Shown here piece by piece: positions 7,891-17,286 of a stretch of DNA of 64,000 bases; position 1 is the first letter of the stretch, and the number at the start of each line of letters is the position of its first letter. A model generated the notes under the pieces. The model did no database searches and had not been told where the DNA came from. It saw only the letters and a list, made by a program, of their open reading frames with translations. A program made the translations under genes and the position numbers. Origin of the DNA: Deltaproteobacteria bacterium (GTDB lineage: Bacteria; Desulfobacterota; GWC2-55-46); the NCBI GenBank assembly GCA_019912665.1, contig JAIOIE010000006.1, positions 1-64,000 on the forward strand. Direction: 5' to 3'.

Positions 7891-10332
7891 ATGACACAAA
7901 AAGAAAAAGAAAAAGAGATCCAGCAGGGCGGAGAGGTCGTTGAGAAGCGGATAAAGCCTTCGGTAATAAGAAGGAGGACCGCGCCAAAGCCCGCACCTGC
8001 GCCTGAAAAGGCAGCCCCGGAGGCAAAGGCTGAAGAAACGAAGCCGGCGGCAGGCGCGGAAGTGCAGCCTCAGCCTGCAAAGGCGGCCAGGGAACCTGAA
8101 GCCGCAGCCCCCGCAGCGGCTGAGGCGGCCACAGCCCCCGCAGCCCCGAAAGCCAAGGACGAGAAAAAGGACGAGAAAAAGGGCAGGCCCGTAAGGGGCA
8201 GGGGCAAGGCAGACGAGAAGAAAGAGGCCCCGAGGAAGACGGCCGCTAGAAAGGTCAAGGAAAAATCCGCAGCCGAGATACTCGCCGAGCTAACGGTGGA
8301 GGAGGAGCTTGAGAAGGCTGCCCTTACAGGCGCCGCTCCGGAGCCCACGGAAACGGCCGCCCCCGAAGTCCAGGCCGAGGCCGCGCCAGCGCCTTCAGAG
8401 GCACCGTCGGCTGCCCAGCCTTCCGTCAAGAAGGAGAAGGTCTTCGAGAAGGAGCCTGAGCTTAAGAAGTTTTTCTCAAGGCGTCCCCAGAAGAAGGACA
8501 GGTATCAGAGAGACGCGAAAAAGGCATCGTCCCAGGCCAGGCCCATGAAGAAGACCGAGATAACGGTCCCGAAGGCCGCCAAGAGGGTCATAAGGATAGT
8601 CGACGCCATAAGCGTTGCCGACCTTTCGCAGAAGCTTGGCGTAAAGGCGGGCGAGATAATAAAGAAATTGATGGGTCTCGGGATAATGGCCACCGTCAAC
8701 CAGCTCATTGACCTGGACGCGGTCACGCTCATAGCCCAGGAATACGGCCACGAGGTCGAGAGCACCGCTGTCCTCGAAGAGAACCTCATGGAAGCCGGGG
8801 TCGAGGCCCCGGAAGGTGAGCGCATAACCAGGGCCCCCGTAGTGACTGTCATGGGACACGTCGACCACGGCAAGACCTCTCTCCTCGACGCCATCAGGAA
8901 GACCAACGTCGTAAGCGGCGAGGCGGGCGGCATAACCCAGCACATAGGCGCATACCACGTGCACCTCGACAAGGGGGACGTTACCTTCCTCGACACGCCG
9001 GGCCACGAGGCGTTTACCGCCATGAGGGCCAGGGGAGCGAAGGCTACGGACCTGGTCATCCTGGTCGTCGCGGCGGACGACGGCGTAATGCCCCAGACGG
9101 TCGAGGCCATAAACCACGCCAGGGCCGCCGGGGTCCCGATAATAGTCGCCATCAACAAGATAGACCTCCCCCAGGCCGACTCCGGGAAGATAAAGCAGGA
9201 GCTTACGGGATACGGCCTCGTCTCCGAGGAATGGGGAGGGGACACCATATTCGTCGAGGTCTCGGCCAAGAAGGGCATAAAGATAAAAGAGCTTCTCGAG
9301 ATGATACTCCTCCAGGCCGAGGTGCTGGAATTGAAGGCCAGCCCGGACTCCCCGGCAAGGGGCATAGTCGTCGAGGCGAAGCTCGACAAGGGGCGCGGCC
9401 CGGTCTCCACGGTCCTTATACAGGACGGCTCGCTTAAAGTAGGGGACGCAATCGTCACCGGCATGCACTACGGCAGGGTAAGGGCCATGATAAACGACTG
9501 GGGCAAGCGCGTGGAGAGCGCGGGTCCCTCGATGCCTATCGAAATACTGGGCCTTTCCGGGGTTCCGCTTGCCGGGGATACCTTCGTCGCGGTAAAGGAC
9601 GAGGCCACTGCCAAGCAGATAGCCGCCATAAGGGAAAGAAAGAGTGTCGAACGGGAGCGGCTTAAGACCGCAAAGGTGAGCCTTACCGACCTCTACGACA
9701 AGATAAACAAGGGCGAGGTCAAGGAACTTAACCTCATAATAAAGGCGGACGTCCAGGGCTCGATAGAAGCCGTGAAGGAGACGCTCGGCAAGCTTTCGAC
9801 CGAGGCCGTCAAGATAAAGGTCATCCACAGCGCCGCTGGCGGCATAAACGAGGGAGACGTCATGCTCGCCGCCGCCTCCAACGCGATAGTCATAGGCTTC
9901 AACATCAGGCCGGACGCAAAGGCCCAGGCCCTTGCCGAGCGCGAGAACGTCGACCTCCGCCTTTACGACATCATCTACAACCTCGTTGACGAGATAAAGG
10001 CCGCTATGGAGGGCATGCTCTCGCCGGTCGTCAGGGAAGAGGTGCTGGGAAGGGCGGCCATCCGCGATGTCTTCCGCATAACCAAGGTCGGAAACGTCGC
10101 CGGATGCTTCATGACCGACGGCAAGGCCGTAAGGGGGGCCAAGGCCAGGCTCGTAAGGGACAACGTCGTCATATACGACGGCAAGCTCTCGTCCCTCAAG
10201 CGTTTCAAGGACGACGTGAAAGAGGTCGCCTCCGGGTTCGAGTGCGGCATGACCATAGAAGGCTATAACGATTACAAGGTAGGCGATGTCATAGAACTGT
10301 ATGTCCTCAAGGAAGAGGCCGCCAAGCTATAG
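7891..10332 (+). CDS. infB: translation initiation factor IF-2
   Basis: 813 aa from ATG 7891, preceded by GAGGA; the longer frame from 7837 lacks a ribosome-binding site. An Ala/Pro/Glu/Lys-rich N-terminal region (about 1-200) precedes the IF2_N helical domain ([23 protein letters not shown]). The G domain starts near residue 320 with [17 protein letters not shown] and NKID, followed by beta-barrel domains and the C2 domain that binds fMet-tRNA. It delivers initiator tRNA to the 30S subunit. It is separated from rnpM by repeat A copy 2 rather than by ylxQ. Confidence 0.97.
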   Translation: MTQKEKEKEIQQGGEVVEKRIKPSVIRRRTAPKPAPAPEKAAPEAKAEETKPAAGAEVQPQPAKAAREPEAAAPAAAEAATAPAAPKAKDEKKDEKKGRPVRGRGKADEKKEAPRKTAARKVKEKSAAEILAELTVEEELEKAALTGAAPEPTETAAPEVQAEAAPAPSEAPSAAQPSVKKEKVFEKEPELKKFFSRRPQKKDRYQRDAKKASSQARPMKKTEITVPKAAKRVIRIVDAISVADLSQKLGVKAGEIIKKLMGLGIMATVNQLIDLDAVTLIAQEYGHEVESTAVLEENLMEAGVEAPEGERITRAPVVTVMGHVDHGKTSLLDAIRKTNVVSGEAGGITQHIGAYHVHLDKGDVTFLDTPGHEAFTAMRARGAKATDLVILVVAADDGVMPQTVEAINHARAAGVPIIVAINKIDLPQADSGKIKQELTGYGLVSEEWGGDTIFVEVSAKKGIKIKELLEMILLQAEVLELKASPDSPARGIVVEAKLDKGRGPVSTVLIQDGSLKVGDAIVTGMHYGRVRAMINDWGKRVESAGPSMPIEILGLSGVPLAGDTFVAVKDEATAKQIAAIRERKSVERERLKTAKVSLTDLYDKINKGEVKELNLIIKADVQGSIEAVKETLGKLSTEAVKIKVIHSAAGGINEGDVMLAAASNAIVIGFNIRPDAKAQALAERENVDLRLYDIIYNLVDEIKAAMEGMLSPVVREEVLGRAAIRDVFRITKVGNVAGCFMTDGKAVRGAKARLVRDNVVIYDGKLSSLKRFKDDVKEVASGFECGMTIEGYNDYKVGDVIELYVLKEEAAKL

Positions 10333-10457
10333 CACTGCTCAATAGCCCAATCTGCGCGGTGTCGTCTTTTAAAATTGGCAACTCCGGCGTACAAGTAAAG
10401 TACGCCTCGTTCCTCATTTTTCGACTCCTTGCATCTTGAGCTTTTTGAGCAGCCTGG
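10333..10457 (+). repeat. palindromic intergenic repeat A, copy 3
   Basis: Begins at the infB stop. The left end is degenerate (CACTGCTCAATAGCCC) and the right end intact (CTTTTTGAGCAGCCTGG, 10441-10457). The internal dyad GGCGTAC...GTACGCC is present. Same orientation as copy 1. Confidence 0.82.
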
Positions 10458-10541
10458 ATGCGTTTTTGAGTTTCAGCAACCTGACAGAGGCATGCCGGGC
10501 CTTTTTCGCCGGAACCGGCAAATACACGCGGCCGGAGCGCA

Positions 10542-10829
10542 ATGGTAATCGGGGTATCGAGGGTTACGCTCATTGTGCATGAAAGCCGGTCTCTGAAGGA
10601 CAAGAGGCAGGCGATCAAGAGCGTGATCGGAAAAGTGAAGAACAGGTTCAACGTCTCCATCGCGGAAGTGGCCGACAACGACTCGTGGCAGAAGGCCACT
10701 ATCGGGATAGCCGCCGTGGGGAACGACAAGGCCTTCGTCAACTCGGTCCTCGACAAGACGCTTTCCTTCATAGAGGGGCTGCACCTTGCCGAGGTCACTG
10801 ACTCGACCATCGAGATGATTAATATTTAG
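10542..10829 (+). CDS. YlxP-like DUF503 protein
   Basis: 95 aa, a full-length DUF503 protein: MVIGVSRVTLIVHESRSLKDKR and the IAEVADNDSWQKATIGIA segment are typical. The family is a small ferredoxin-like fold of unknown biochemical role, conserved between infB and rbfA. It lies between repeat A copy 3 and rbfA, consistent with that conserved order. Confidence 0.85.
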   Translation: MVIGVSRVTLIVHESRSLKDKRQAIKSVIGKVKNRFNVSIAEVADNDSWQKATIGIAAVGNDKAFVNSVLDKTLSFIEGLHLAEVTDSTIEMINI

Positions 10830-10895
10830 AACGGGCATTCCGGTCTACCGGCTTTAATCCCTGTTCCTATATCTTCCAAAGGACACCTGATTTCC

Positions 10896-11252
10896 ATGAG
10901 CTACAAGCGTTCCGAACGGGTGGCCGACCTCATAAAAGAGGAGGTCGCCTCCATGGTCCTTTACGGCGAAATAAAGGACCCGAGAATAGGTTTCGTGACC
11001 ATCACCAAGGTCGAGCTCACGCCGGACCTCAAGGAGGCCAGGATATTCTTTAGCCAGCTCGGCTCACCGGAGGACAGGGAAAAGAGCCGGCAGGGGCTTG
11101 AGAGCGCGAGCGGGTACATCCGGAGAAACCTTGCAAAAAAGCTGGATTTGAGGCATATTCCTAAAATCACCTTCCTTTTCGACGAGTCGCTCGAATATTC
11201 GGAAAAGATTGAGAGGATGATAAGGGACATGAAAAAGGGAGGGGACCTTTAA
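10896..11252 (+). CDS. rbfA: ribosome-binding factor A
   Basis: 118 aa. Single KH-type domain with the usual N-terminus (SYKRSERVADLIKEEVASMV), EIKDPRIGFVTITKVELTPDLKEARIFFS and the C-terminal IPKITFLFDESLEYSEKIERM motif. It binds the 30S subunit during late 16S rRNA maturation. The ribosome-binding site is weak. Confidence 0.95.
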   Translation: MSYKRSERVADLIKEEVASMVLYGEIKDPRIGFVTITKVELTPDLKEARIFFSQLGSPEDREKSRQGLESASGYIRRNLAKKLDLRHIPKITFLFDESLEYSEKIERMIRDMKKGGDL

Positions 11253-11303
11253 GGGGCTACCGTCGAATCATCGGCGCCTTAAGGCCCGCTAAAGACCAGG
11301 GAC

Positions 11304-12290
11304 ATGGACAAAAGGTTTGACGATTTAAAGCCGGAAATAGAGAAGGCGAAAAAATTTCTGGTGGTATCGCACGTAAGCCCGGAGGGCGACGCGATAGGCT
11401 CCCTCCTGGGGCTTGCACTGGCCCTGAGGGCGGGCGGCAAGGAGGCGGTCGCCTATCTCGAGGACCCGGTCCCGGAACTCTTCAAGTTCCTTCCCGGCGC
11501 GGATACGATCGTACACAGCCTTGAAGGCGCGGGGCCGTTCGATGTTACCTTTGCGGTGGACTGCGGTCAGAAGGAGAGGCTCGGCAAGGGCTTTGTCGGG
11601 CTCAAGCAGCCTGGGAAGGTGATTAATATAGACCACCACGCTACGAACGACTCCTTCGGGGATTTTAACGTGATAGAGCCTGGCGCGAGCGCCGCCGGCG
11701 AGATGGTCTACGACCTCTGCAAGGCCGTATCCCTCCCGATCACAAAAGAGGTGGCCGTGAACCTGTATGTGGCGATACATACGGACACCGGCTCTTTCCA
11801 CTATTCCTCGTCCACTCCTGAATCATTCATCAAGGCGGGCGAGCTCGTGAGGCTCGGCGCAGACCCCTGGGAGGTCTCCAAGCGTGTCTACGAGAACCAC
11901 CCGGCAAGGAAATACAAGCTCCTCGGCATGGTGCTCTCAACCCTCGACGTGGTTGACCTTAACGGGAGCGGGCACGCCAAGGCCGCAATCCTCGTCGTCA
12001 CCCAGGAGATGTTCAGGAAGTCGGGGGCGGAGAAGGACCTTGCCGACGGGTTCGTCAATTACGCGAGGGGCATAGAGGGCGTCGAGGCCGGGGTGCTCTT
12101 CAGGGAGGCAGGAGAGCTCGAGTACAAGGTGAGCCTCCGCTCCAAGGGCGGGCTTGACGTTTCGGCGGTCGCCATGCAGTTCGGAGGCGGCGGCCACAGG
12201 AACGCCGCCGGGTTCATGCTGAAGGGAAGCCTCGAGGCCGTGAAGGCCAGGGTCATAGAGGCCCTTAGAGGCGAATTCGGCAGGGTATGA
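11304..12290 (+). CDS. nrnA: DHH-family nanoRNase / pAp phosphatase (NrnA-like)
   Basis: 328 aa. DHH phosphoesterase domain with the motif HVSPEGDAIGS (about residues 24-34), a central VDCGQ and the signature DHHATND, then a DHHA1 domain ending in GGGGHRNAAGF. These enzymes degrade short oligoribonucleotides and/or 3'-phosphoadenosine 5'-phosphate. The first acidic residue of motif I is Glu where Asp is common; the rest of the metal site is intact. Position between rbfA and truB is the conserved one. Confidence 0.9.
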   Translation: MDKRFDDLKPEIEKAKKFLVVSHVSPEGDAIGSLLGLALALRAGGKEAVAYLEDPVPELFKFLPGADTIVHSLEGAGPFDVTFAVDCGQKERLGKGFVGLKQPGKVINIDHHATNDSFGDFNVIEPGASAAGEMVYDLCKAVSLPITKEVAVNLYVAIHTDTGSFHYSSSTPESFIKAGELVRLGADPWEVSKRVYENHPARKYKLLGMVLSTLDVVDLNGSGHAKAAILVVTQEMFRKSGAEKDLADGFVNYARGIEGVEAGVLFREAGELEYKVSLRSKGGLDVSAVAMQFGGGGHRNAAGFMLKGSLEAVKARVIEALRGEFGRV

Positions 12291-12326
12291 CACGCAGGCC
12301 TGGCGGACGCGGTTGCATATAAAGGC

Positions 12327-13067
12327 GTGAAGGTGCTTTCTGCAGGGTATAACGGCGTCCTGGTAATAGATAAGCCCCAGGGCTGGACCTCGCATGACGT
12401 CGTTCAGCACGTAAAAAGGAAGCTCAAGGCAAGGAAAGTGGGGCACCTGGGCACACTGGACCCCATCGCGACCGGCGTGCTGGTGCTGGTCCTGGACTCC
12501 GCGACAAAATACGCGGCGAGCCTTGGCGCGGGCTCGAAGGAATATCTGGCTGCCTGCAAGCTCGGCGAGGAGACTGACACCTACGACAGCGAAGGCAGTG
12601 TTGTAAGGGCGCCGGGTGTCGCGGGCCTTACTGGCGAGGAAATCAAAAAGGCTATAGGGGGCTTCAGGGGCCGCATAAGCCAGGTCCCGCCCATGTACTC
12701 GGCCATAAAGAGCAAGGGCACTCCCCTTTACAAGCTCGCGAGAAAGGGTGTTACTGTCGAGAGGGAGGCCCGTGAGGTAACGGTCCACGAGCTTGAGGTC
12801 ACGGCCTTGGACCTCCCCGTTCTGGAATTCAGGGCCGTCTGCTCCGGCGGGACCTATGTGAGGTCCATATGCCACGACCTGGGCGAAAGGCTCGGTTGCG
12901 GGGCGCACCTTCAGGCCCTCCGGAGGACCAGATCGGGGGCTTTCCGCATAGACGAGGCGGCGCACCCGAAGATTGCGGCCGAGGAGCTGGCGAAGAGGAT
13001 AATACCGCTCGATGAGGCACTGAAGAGGGCCGAGGCCGAGGCCGGGCCTCATGGCCCTGAAGTATAG
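12327..13067 (+). CDS. truB: tRNA pseudouridine-55 synthase TruB
   Basis: 246 aa from a GTG start. The catalytic motif GHLGTLDPIATGVL holds the nucleophile Asp45. The N-terminal GVLVIDKPQGWTSHDVV and the RNA-binding FRGRISQVPPMYSAIKSKGTPLYKLARKG region are typical. It makes pseudouridine 55 in the T-loop of tRNAs. A short C-terminal tail replaces a full PUA domain. Confidence 0.96.
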   Translation: MKVLSAGYNGVLVIDKPQGWTSHDVVQHVKRKLKARKVGHLGTLDPIATGVLVLVLDSATKYAASLGAGSKEYLAACKLGEETDTYDSEGSVVRAPGVAGLTGEEIKKAIGGFRGRISQVPPMYSAIKSKGTPLYKLARKGVTVEREAREVTVHELEVTALDLPVLEFRAVCSGGTYVRSICHDLGERLGCGAHLQALRRTRSGAFRIDEAAHPKIAAEELAKRIIPLDEALKRAEAEAGPHGPEV

Positions 13068-13191
13068 ATTTTGCTTTTCTTATTTGAAGAGAGGTGTTAC
13101 TATCGATTTGCCCTACGCCGCACGCGGGCCGGGCTTTCCGGAAAAACGCGGCACGGCTTAAAGAGGATGACCCCTTTGAATTGCCGGAATG

Positions 13192-13253
13192 CTCTCATGC
13201 TTTCAGCCCCTGAGAGTCAGTTCATACCCATTCAGTCATGAGAGAAAGGAGGT
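13192..13253 (+). promoter_or_regulatory. rpsO leader with two mutually exclusive stems
   Basis: CTCTCATG (13192-13199) can pair with CATGAGAG (13237-13244), immediately before the perfect Shine-Dalgarno AAGGAGGT (13246-13253). Its first six bases can instead pair with TGAGAG (13211-13216). The two helices exclude each other. The SD is 14 nt from the ATG, longer than optimal. This fits autoregulation of S15 translation, which E. coli achieves with an rpsO pseudoknot, but it is inference here. Confidence 0.55.
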
Positions 13254-13267
13254 AGTAAATAGTTCAG

Positions 13268-13534
13268 ATGCTGGCTACCGAAAAGAAACAGGAGATCATA
13301 ACGTCCTTCAAGACGCACGAGAAGGACACGGGCTCGCCCGAGGTGCAGATAGCGCTCTTAAGCGAGAGGATAAACAGCCTGAGCTCGCATTTCAAGACGC
13401 ACAAGGCTGACCACCATTCGAGGAGGGGCCTCCTCAAGATGGTCGGTCAGAGGAGGCGTCTTCTTGATTACGTCAAGAAGAAGGACATCGAGCGCTACAA
13501 GGGCATAATCGAAAAGCTCGGTCTCAGGAGATAA
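13268..13534 (+). CDS. rpsO: 30S ribosomal protein S15
   Basis: 88 aa, full length. Highly conserved segments include [45 protein letters not shown] and the C-terminal IEKLGLRR. It binds the central domain of 16S rRNA. The start ATG 13268 gives the usual [10 protein letters not shown]-terminus. It is followed by pnp, as in most bacteria. Confidence 0.98.
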   Translation: MLATEKKQEIITSFKTHEKDTGSPEVQIALLSERINSLSSHFKTHKADHHSRRGLLKMVGQRRRLLDYVKKKDIERYKGIIEKLGLRR

Positions 13535-13572
13535 AGGACGGTTGGGGGCGGCGCGTTCCGCTTCTACTGCCT

Positions 13573-13669
13573 GGCGGCCCGAAGGCCGCCGCGAATTCCG
13601 CGCAATGGGCCCTCGGAAGAGGGCTTCCTGAAAGCAAGGGCGCAGGGCGCATTTGCGCTTTGGGCCCTG
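13573..13669 (+). promoter_or_regulatory. three-hairpin leader between rpsO and pnp
   Basis: Three stable stem-loops: GGCGGCC/GGCCGCC with a CGAA loop (13573-13590), GCCCTC/GAGGGC with a GGAA loop (13609-13624) and CAGGGC/GCCCTG (13643-13669). None is followed by a T-run that would make it a terminator. In E. coli the pnp leader hairpin is cleaved by RNase III and PNPase to autoregulate pnp; a similar role here is inference. Confidence 0.5.
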
Positions 13670-13708
13670 TAGTATTTTGTCCACAAAACTTAGGAGAATG
13701 GAAGCAGA

Positions 13709-15787
13709 ATGAGTAAATACGAAACCACATACGCCGGCAGGCCGCTCACAATAGAGACTGGCAGGATGGCCAGGCAGGCGCACGGCTCTTGCACCGTGAG
13801 ATACGGCGATACGGTCGTGCTGGTCACGGCTTGCAGGAACGACGCCCCGGCAGCGGGTGTCGACTTCATGCCGCTCACGGTCAACTACATGGAGATGACA
13901 TATGCCGCCGGCAAGATACCCGGCGGCTTTTTCAAAAGGGAAGGAAGGCCGAGCGAGAAAGAGGTGCTGGGCTCAAGGCTCATAGACAGGCCGCTGCGCC
14001 CCCTTTTCCCTGAGGGATATTATAACGAGACGCAGATAATAGCCACGGTGCTTTCGGTCGAGCAGGAGAACGAGCCTGAGATCGCCGCCATGATAGGCGC
14101 GTCAGCGGCCCTCGGCATCTCGGATATCCCCTTCGGCGGCCCCATAGCCGGCATCCGCGTGGGCTACATAAACGGCGAGCTCGTCGCGAACCCGTCCCTT
14201 AAGCAGCAGAAGGAGAGCCAGATAGACCTCCTTGTCGCAGGGACCGACGGCTCGATAATAATGGTCGAGGCAGGGGCGAAGTTCGCCTCCGAGGACCTCC
14301 TCGTAAAGGCCCTCGCCTTTGCCCAGAGCGAGATGCGGGGCGTGATAGATCTCCAGAAGCGGATGGCATCGGAATTAGGAAAGCCCAAGCTGGCAGTCAA
14401 GCCCGCCGGCGCGGACCCCGAGCTCGAAGCGAAGGTAAAGGAGCTTGCCGCCGGTAGGCTCAAGGAGGCCCTCCGCATACCCGTAAAGCAGGAGAGGTAC
14501 GCCGCCGCAGGGGCCATAAAGGACGAGACCAAGGCGGCTCTCGCCGAGGCCTTCCCCGGCCGGGAGAAGGAGATAGATTCCATCTACGGGGATTTGAAAT
14601 ACTACCTCATGAGGGAGATGGTCGTAAGCGAGGGGAAAAGGGTCGACGGCAGGGGGTCCAGGGACATAAGGCCCATAACCTGCGAGGTCGGTCTCCTTCC
14701 GAGGACCCACGGCTCGGCCCTTTTCACCAGGGGAGAGACACAGGCAATGGTCGTCACCACCCTCGGCACCTCGGAGGACGAGCAGAAGATAGACGCCCTC
14801 TCCGGGTGGGAGTACAAGACCTTCATGCTCCACTATAACTTTCCGCCCTTCAGCGTCGGCGAGGTCAAGATACTCCGCGGCCCCGGAAGGCGCGAAATAG
14901 GCCACGGCGCGCTTGCCGAAAGGGCCGTTAACAAGATACTCCCGCAGGAGGGCTTCCCCTACACCATAAGGGTCGTCTCCGACATACTCGAATCGAACGG
15001 CTCGTCGTCGATGGCGACGGTCTGCGGCGCATCCCTTTCGCTTATGGACGCCGGCGTCCCGACACTCGGGCACGTTGCGGGCATAGCGATGGGCCTTATA
15101 AAGGAAGGCGATAAGGTCGTGATACTCTCCGACATACTCGGGGACGAGGACCACCTGGGAGATATGGATTTCAAGGTCGCGGGGACCGCGGAGGGCGTAA
15201 CGGCACTCCAGATGGACATCAAGATAGGCGGCGTCACGGCCGAGATCCTGAAAGACGCGCTCGAACAGGCCCGCGAGGGAAGGCTCCACATACTCGGTAA
15301 GATGAGGGAAGCCATCGAGACGCCGAGGGCCGAGCTATCCGCCTACGCGCCGAGGATAACGACCATATACGTCAAGCAGGAGAGGATCAAGGACGTCATC
15401 GGGCCCGGCGGCAAGAACATCAAGGGCATCATACTCGAAACGGGCGTGAAGATCGACATAGACGACACTGGCAAGGTGAACATCGCCTCCGTGGACGGCG
15501 CGGCAGCCGAGAGGGCCATAGCCATGGTCAAGGGGCTTACGCAGGACGCCGAGATAGGCAAGGTCTACATGGGCAAGGTCAAGAAGGTGATGGACTTCGG
15601 CGCGTTTGTCGAGATATTCCCCGGGACCGAAGGCCTCGTCCACATCTCGCAGCTCGCCCATGAGCGCGTAAAGAACGTAAGGGACATCGTCAAGGAAGGC
15701 GACGAGGTCCTCGTCAAGGTCATAGACATCGACAGGGACGGGAAGATACGGCTTTCGAGGAAAGAGGCGCTCGAAGAAACGCTCTAA
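13709..15787 (+). CDS. pnp: polyribonucleotide nucleotidyltransferase (PNPase)
   Basis: 692 aa. Two RNase PH-like domains flank an alpha-helical linker; a KH domain ([15 protein letters not shown]) and an S1 domain ([20 protein letters not shown]) follow. It catalyses phosphorolytic 3'-5' RNA decay. A 4-codon mini-ORF (ATG 13698, MEAE then TGA) ends on the pnp ATG, so translation coupling is possible. The stop codon TAA (15785-15787) lies inside the left edge of repeat B copy 1. Confidence 0.97.
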   Translation: MSKYETTYAGRPLTIETGRMARQAHGSCTVRYGDTVVLVTACRNDAPAAGVDFMPLTVNYMEMTYAAGKIPGGFFKREGRPSEKEVLGSRLIDRPLRPLFPEGYYNETQIIATVLSVEQENEPEIAAMIGASAALGISDIPFGGPIAGIRVGYINGELVANPSLKQQKESQIDLLVAGTDGSIIMVEAGAKFASEDLLVKALAFAQSEMRGVIDLQKRMASELGKPKLAVKPAGADPELEAKVKELAAGRLKEALRIPVKQERYAAAGAIKDETKAALAEAFPGREKEIDSIYGDLKYYLMREMVVSEGKRVDGRGSRDIRPITCEVGLLPRTHGSALFTRGETQAMVVTTLGTSEDEQKIDALSGWEYKTFMLHYNFPPFSVGEVKILRGPGRREIGHGALAERAVNKILPQEGFPYTIRVVSDILESNGSSSMATVCGASLSLMDAGVPTLGHVAGIAMGLIKEGDKVVILSDILGDEDHLGDMDFKVAGTAEGVTALQMDIKIGGVTAEILKDALEQAREGRLHILGKMREAIETPRAELSAYAPRITTIYVKQERIKDVIGPGGKNIKGIILETGVKIDIDDTGKVNIASVDGAAAERAIAMVKGLTQDAEIGKVYMGKVKKVMDFGAFVEIFPGTEGLVHISQLAHERVKNVRDIVKEGDEVLVKVIDIDRDGKIRLSRKEALEETL

Positions 15788-15912
15788 AAATTGATTTTTC
15801 CCCCGGACTCGCGTAGTTACGGGAATAAAATGCTCACATATCATCATATGCTGCGCTTTTTATTCCCGGCCTTCCTGATTGCGGGAAAAATCTCTAATTT
15901 TTAGAAGTGGCC
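15783..15912 (+). repeat. palindromic intergenic repeat B, copy 1
   Basis: About 130 bp, from TCTAAAAATTGATTTTTC to TTTTTAGAAGTGGCCT. It matches copies at 28596-28738 and 56599-56742 almost along its whole length, including the core GCGTAGTTACGGGAATAAAA and the TATTCCCGGCCTTCC block. Its outermost end merges with the last codons of pnp. Confidence 0.85.
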
Positions 15913-15973
15913 TGATTAATCCGGCGCTTTTAAAGAAGGCCAGCCCGGGGCCTGAACGGCCCCGAGAAAAGCA

Positions 15974-17245
15974 ATGTCCATAATAAAGAAGACCCTTCTC
16001 GGAAGCGGGATCCCCGTCATCACGGAGGAGATGCCTGACGTTGAGTCGTCATCCATAGGCATCTGGGTGAACACCGGCTCAAGGCACGAGACCCCTGAGA
16101 TAAACGGGGTCTCGCATCTTATAGAGCACCTCCTTTTCAAAGGCACTGAAAGAAGGACGGCCCTCGACATCTCGATGGAAATCGAGAGCGTCGGGGGCGT
16201 TCTGAATGCCTTTACGGGCAGGGAATACACCTGCTTTTATTCCAAGACCCTCAATAAGGACCTCCCCAAGGCGATAGACCTCCTCTCCGACATTTTCATA
16301 AACTCGAAGTTCGACCGGAAGGAGATGGAGAAGGAGAAGCTCGTAGTCCTCCAGGAGATCAAGATGGTGGAGGACACGCCCGACGACCTTGTACACGACC
16401 TCTTTGCCGAGAGGTTCTGGGACGGGCACCCGCTCGGCTGGTCCATACTCGGTCCTTCAAAGACTATCCAGTCGATGACGAGGTCGAGCGTCCTTAAGTA
16501 TTTCAGCGCGCAGTACGCCCCGCTAAACGTCTTCATAACGGCCGCCGGGGGTCTCAGCCACAGGAGTGTAGTGCGCCTCCTGAAGCCCTTTTTCGAGGGC
16601 CTTGAAAAAGGAGCGCGGTCCTCCGGGCGCACGGCCCCGAAGGCGCTCCCTGGAGTAAAGCTCATTAAAAAAGAGCTCGAGCAGGTGCACATGTGCATAG
16701 GCGTGCCCATGCCGCCCCAGCCGCACCCGGACCGGTACAAGGTCTATCTCATTAACACGATGCTCGGCGGCGGCATGAGCTCAAGGCTCTTTCAGGAAGT
16801 AAGGGAGAAGAGGGGGCTTGCCTACTCGGTATATTCTTACCTGAACCTCTGCAGGGACGCGGGCGCCCTTACCGCATACGCCGGGACGTCCGCCGATAAG
16901 TTCTCCGATGTCGCCGGGCTTGTGCTCCGCGAATTCGAGAGGTTCCCGAAGGACGTGACCGCCTCGGAGCTCAGGAACGCGAAGGAGCAGCTTAAAGGCG
17001 GGATGCTCCTGGGCCTTGAGACGAGCGACAGCAGGATGATGAAGCTTGCGAGGGACGAGTTCTACTTCGGGCGGCCGGTGCCGGTAAAGGAAATAGTGAA
17101 GGACATTGACTCGGTGTCGCTTTCGAGCCTCAAGAAGTCCGCGGCTGAGCTCCTTTCGCCCGATAGGGTCACGATGGTCGCGATGGGGAAGGTGAGCCCC
17201 CGGAGCCTTCCGTCGCAACTCAGGGTCGTAGCCCGCAGGGATTGA
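15974..17245 (+). CDS. M16 family zinc peptidase (processing-peptidase-like)
   Basis: 423 aa, a single complete M16B unit. The inverted zinc motif HLIEH (H48, E51, H52) is intact, and a downstream Glu helix (EKEKLVVLQEIKMVEDTPDDLVHDLF) supplies the third ligand. The C-terminal half has the typical LGGGMSSRLFQEVREKRGLAYSV motif. No signal peptide. Often found after rpsO-pnp. Probable role is peptide or protein processing; substrate unknown. It is separated from pnp by repeat B copy 1. Confidence 0.92.
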   Translation: MSIIKKTLLGSGIPVITEEMPDVESSSIGIWVNTGSRHETPEINGVSHLIEHLLFKGTERRTALDISMEIESVGGVLNAFTGREYTCFYSKTLNKDLPKAIDLLSDIFINSKFDRKEMEKEKLVVLQEIKMVEDTPDDLVHDLFAERFWDGHPLGWSILGPSKTIQSMTRSSVLKYFSAQYAPLNVFITAAGGLSHRSVVRLLKPFFEGLEKGARSSGRTAPKALPGVKLIKKELEQVHMCIGVPMPPQPHPDRYKVYLINTMLGGGMSSRLFQEVREKRGLAYSVYSYLNLCRDAGALTAYAGTSADKFSDVAGLVLREFERFPKDVTASELRNAKEQLKGGMLLGLETSDSRMMKLARDEFYFGRPVPVKEIVKDIDSVSLSSLKKSAAELLSPDRVTMVAMGKVSPRSLPSQLRVVARRD

Positions 17246-17286
17246 ATCGCGGGGCCAGATATGGTAATTTATAAACGGATTTTACC

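Noticed and set aside
8476-9828. 450-aa open frame antisense to infB
   Set aside because: Typical shadow frame in GC-rich DNA; Tyr/Leu/Gly-rich with no domain, and infB on the other strand is unambiguous.
13259-13267. ATA as the rpsO start codon, 5 nt from the Shine-Dalgarno
   Set aside because: Starting at ATG 13268 gives the normal [10 protein letters not shown]-terminus of S15; the ATA start would add three residues not usual in the family.
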